Origin: Nitrospirillum pindoramense
GTDB taxonomy: Bacteria > Pseudomonadota > Alphaproteobacteria > Azospirillales > Azospirillaceae
Length of the DNA: 64,000 nt
Reading direction: 5' to 3'
NCBI RefSeq assembly: GCF_007827955.1
Contig: NZ_VITR01000015.1
Span: 1-64,000 of the forward strand
Part shown: in pieces, positions 63,101 to 64,000 of the stretch
Numbering within the stretch: position 1 is the stretch's first letter
Layout: every line of letters begins with the position of its first letter
Translations under genes and position numbers: made by a program
The notes under the pieces: generated by a model
Databases searched by the model: none
What the model was told of the DNA's origin: nothing
The model's input: the letters and a program-made list of their open reading frames with translations, nothing else

Positions 63101-64000
63101 CGGAGATGGCGTGGGCGTTGGTGTCGGTGTAGCTCTGCGCCCCCGCCACGCTCAGGACCGGCGTGTCGTTGGTGGCGATGGCCACCGCGATGGTGCCACT
63201 GGTGGACTTGGCCCCGCCGATGCGCGCGGTGCCGCCATCGTTGACGGCGACGGTGATGGTGTCGCTGCCCGCGGTCGACAGGGTGGTGGCGTAGGTCAGG
63301 GTGGCCAGGGTGGCGTTCACATCGGCCAGGCTGCCGGTGATGGTGACGCTGCCCGTGCCGCCGCCCGTGACGGTGGCCGCCCCCGCGGCGGTGAAGCTGA
63401 GATTGCCGTGCAGGTCGGACACGGTTGCCGTGACGGTGCTGCCCGGTAGGGTGTCGGTGATGGCGACGCCGGTGATGGCATGGCCGGCCTGGTCGACATA
63501 GCTCTGCGCGCCCGCCAGCGCCAGGGACGGCACATCGTTGCCCGTCAGGGTGACGGCGATGGTCTGCGTCGCGGATTTCGCCCCGCCGATCAGACTGCTG
63601 CCGCCATCGTTGACGGTGACGGTGATGGTGTCCGTTCCCGTGGCCGTCGCCGTGGTGGCATAGGTCAGGGTGCCCAGGGTGGCGTTCACATCGGCCAGGG
63701 TGCCGGTGATGGTGACGCTGCCCGTGCCGGTGCCGCTGACGCTGGCCGACCCCGCGGCGGTGAAGCCCAGGTTGCCATGCAAGTCCGAGACGGTGGCCGT
63801 CACGGTGCCGCCGGCCAGGCTGTCGCTTACGCCGACGCCGGTGATGGCGTGGCTGTTGGTATCGGTGAAGCTTTGCGTGGCGGCAACGCTGATGGTGGGG
63901 GCGGCATTGCCGGTCAGGGTGACGGCGATGGTCTTGCTGTCCGACAGCGGACCACCGGTGCCGGTGTTGCCGCCGTCATTGACCGTGACGGTCACCGTGT
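60120..64000 (-). CDS. Giant cadherin/Ig-like repeat adhesin, C-terminal part (5' end outside window)
   Basis: The frame is open to the right edge, so the N-terminus is missing; about 1,290 residues are visible. Some seven copies of a ~120-residue beta domain (for example GNDTPVLSVAGAQSYTDTNA, LADVNATLATLTYATTATTT, GTDTITVTVNDGG) are followed by ~150 residues almost purely Thr/Ser (nt ~61290-60830), a putative Ig domain (LPAWLTFNPATGTFTGQPPA, AITVTARDSNGNVAEAKFNM) and a Gly/Ala/His-rich C-terminus that ends HASTTTTTA without an LPxTG-like or barrel anchor. It is a probable secreted adhesin of the type I class. It lies in front of the TolC-type gene, its likely exporter component. Confidence 0.85.
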   Translation of the reverse strand, partial: TVTVTVNDGGNTGTGGPLSDSKTIAVTLTGNAAPTISVAATQSFTDTNSHAITGVGVSDSLAGGTVTATVSDLHGNLGFTAAGSASVSGTGTGSVTITGTLADVNATLGTLTYATTATATGTDTITVTVNDGGSSLIGGAKSATQTIAVTLTGNDVPSLALAGAQSYVDQAGHAITGVAITDTLPGSTVTATVSDLHGNLSFTAAGAATVTGGGTGSVTITGSLADVNATLATLTYATTLSTAGSDTITVAVNDGGTARIGGAKSTSGTIAVAIATNDTPVLSVAGAQSYTDTNAHAISGVSISDTYNGTVTATVSDLRGNLGFTAAGAASVTGAGTGSVTITGSLADVNATLATLTYATTATTTGTDTITVTVNDGGGSLIGGAKAAAQTIAINLTGNDTPVLSVAGTQSYNDTTVHAITGVSVSDTLTGNTVTAALIATQGTITVSAAGSATVSGSGSGVVSITGSLADVNATLATLGYATTATTTGTDTLTIAVSDGGSARIGGAKSTSQTIAINLTGNDTPVLSVAGAQSYTDTNAHAITGVSISDSLTGTVVTATVSATQGNVAVTASGGATLAGNGTGSLTITGTLADVNATLASLTYATTATTTGSDTITVSANDGGTSRIGGAKSTTQTIAVSLTGNDTPVVTVPSAQSYNDTNAHAITGISVSDTLSGNAITVALLAGKGNVTVTATGGATVSGNGSGVVSVSGSVADVNATLATLTYATIATGTDSDTITVAVSDGGTSRIGGVKSAVRTVAISLTGNDTPVLTLPAGKNISATGSQAITGISISDTLNGGAVSVTVRDGFGGQLVMAASGSATLSGNGTGAVIVTGSVADVNATLASLSLTPATTGNDIITVTVNDGGTTRVGGAKTTTGTVGVTINPVVVPQPATQTTTTTTTTTSTPVTTTTSSLIVTPTVAATSTATTTVSLTQTVGTGNAGVSGTSSAGLSGNSVISTSAAAATTSTTTTSTVTSLTTDTTTSNRTTTTGTASTTTGTTTSTGTTSTGTTTGTAATVTTSTATSSSTTVISASTGVVSITSASSGTTTLTLATPVSNQVLATGQQTTFQLPQGTFQSSDPQVSLEARQSNGQPLPAWLTFNPATGTFTGQPPAGESGTIAITVTARDSNGNVAEAKFNMAVGQDQQTGTGASGGGQAPGNRTPQQHAANDPATAVPSDLEPIQLAAYTGQGGTADDLAAKTANGPGRTPAGKLSLTAQLQAAAQAQKVSSLHAGGFGTGTFGGATHHGIVDDAVSLLASLLDVFGGDAPRHAPAHPSVHASTTTTTA
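61320..64000 (-). repeat. ~360-bp tandem repeats of the adhesin
   Basis: The sequence coding GNDTPVLSVAG recurs at about 360-bp steps (near 62410, 62780, 63140) and the array continues to the edge. Some units are very similar at nucleotide level, so recent unit duplication or gene conversion is likely. Confidence 0.85.

Noticed and set aside
60720-63449. 909-residue plus-strand frame opposite the adhesin
   Set aside because: Shadow of the repeat array.

Overview
This 64 kb window comes from a GC-rich alphaproteobacterium. The gene content (NhaP-type antiporter, GT41/OGT-like glycosyltransferase, several giant repeat proteins, xoxF and pqq genes, alphaproteobacterial-type SOS half-sites) fits Rhodospirillales, perhaps an Azospirillaceae-like soil or plant-associated bacterium; the taxonomic guess is inference.

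Layout. 1-11 kb: the 3' part of a giant Ser/Thr-rich octapeptide-repeat protein that ends at a strong terminator, a small unknown gene, and five sugar-transfer or methyltransfer genes (OGT-like GT41, small methyltransferase-like protein, methyltransferase-TPR-GT9 fusion, GT2, DXD-type transferase). 11-16.5 kb: a D-threonine-aldolase-like PLP enzyme, then fadH, a SnoaL-like gene and a crotonase on the minus strand, with a divergent PadR regulator and two matching palindromic operators. 16.5-20.7 kb: an AT-richer island with a JAB-metallopeptidase polymorphic-toxin-like gene (apparent frameshift, SOS-like promoter) and a secreted partner, then a Na+/H+ antiporter and a Phd/PemK toxin-antitoxin pair. 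20.7-29.7 kb: galM and a tight minus-strand operon (isochorismatase-like, XapX, amidohydrolase, DoxX, glyoxalase-like, alginate-export porin, DUF1275), then PAP2 and GNAT genes. 29.8-34 kb: a 1,408-residue protein with 46-residue beta repeats.

34.3-54 kb is the functional core: lanthanide-type methanol/alcohol oxidation. A minus-strand unit runs pqqA copy 1, xoxF (with the extra Asp of lanthanide enzymes), xoxG-like cytochrome, xoxJ, CxxCW rhodanese-like protein and cytochrome c. A NarL-type response regulator diverges from it, followed by cupin and 2OG-oxygenase genes and a multi-PAS hybrid kinase overlapping a FIST-domain gene, a pairing like the ErcS'/FIST regulators of ethanol oxidation in Pseudomonas. 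A porin, pqqA copy 2, pqqBCDE with 4-base stop/start overlaps, a quinoprotein-relay metallohydrolase, a fused SoxYZ-like carrier and two small unknown proteins complete it. The pqq genes make the cofactor, xoxF uses it, the cytochromes take the electrons, and the kinase/regulator genes are the likely controllers.

54-64 kb: a minus-strand surface/secretion cluster: a giant adhesin with 120-residue repeats (cut by the window edge), a lipoprotein TolC-type outer membrane channel, then two HlyD-type adaptors (one with a GAF-like N-terminus) and a site-2-protease/HlyD fusion with a PqqD-like N-terminus. No ABC ATPase is visible. The best candidates for undescribed biology are this secretion cluster, the GT41/octad-repeat locus, the JAB toxin island, and the terminator-separated second pqqA ahead of xoxF.
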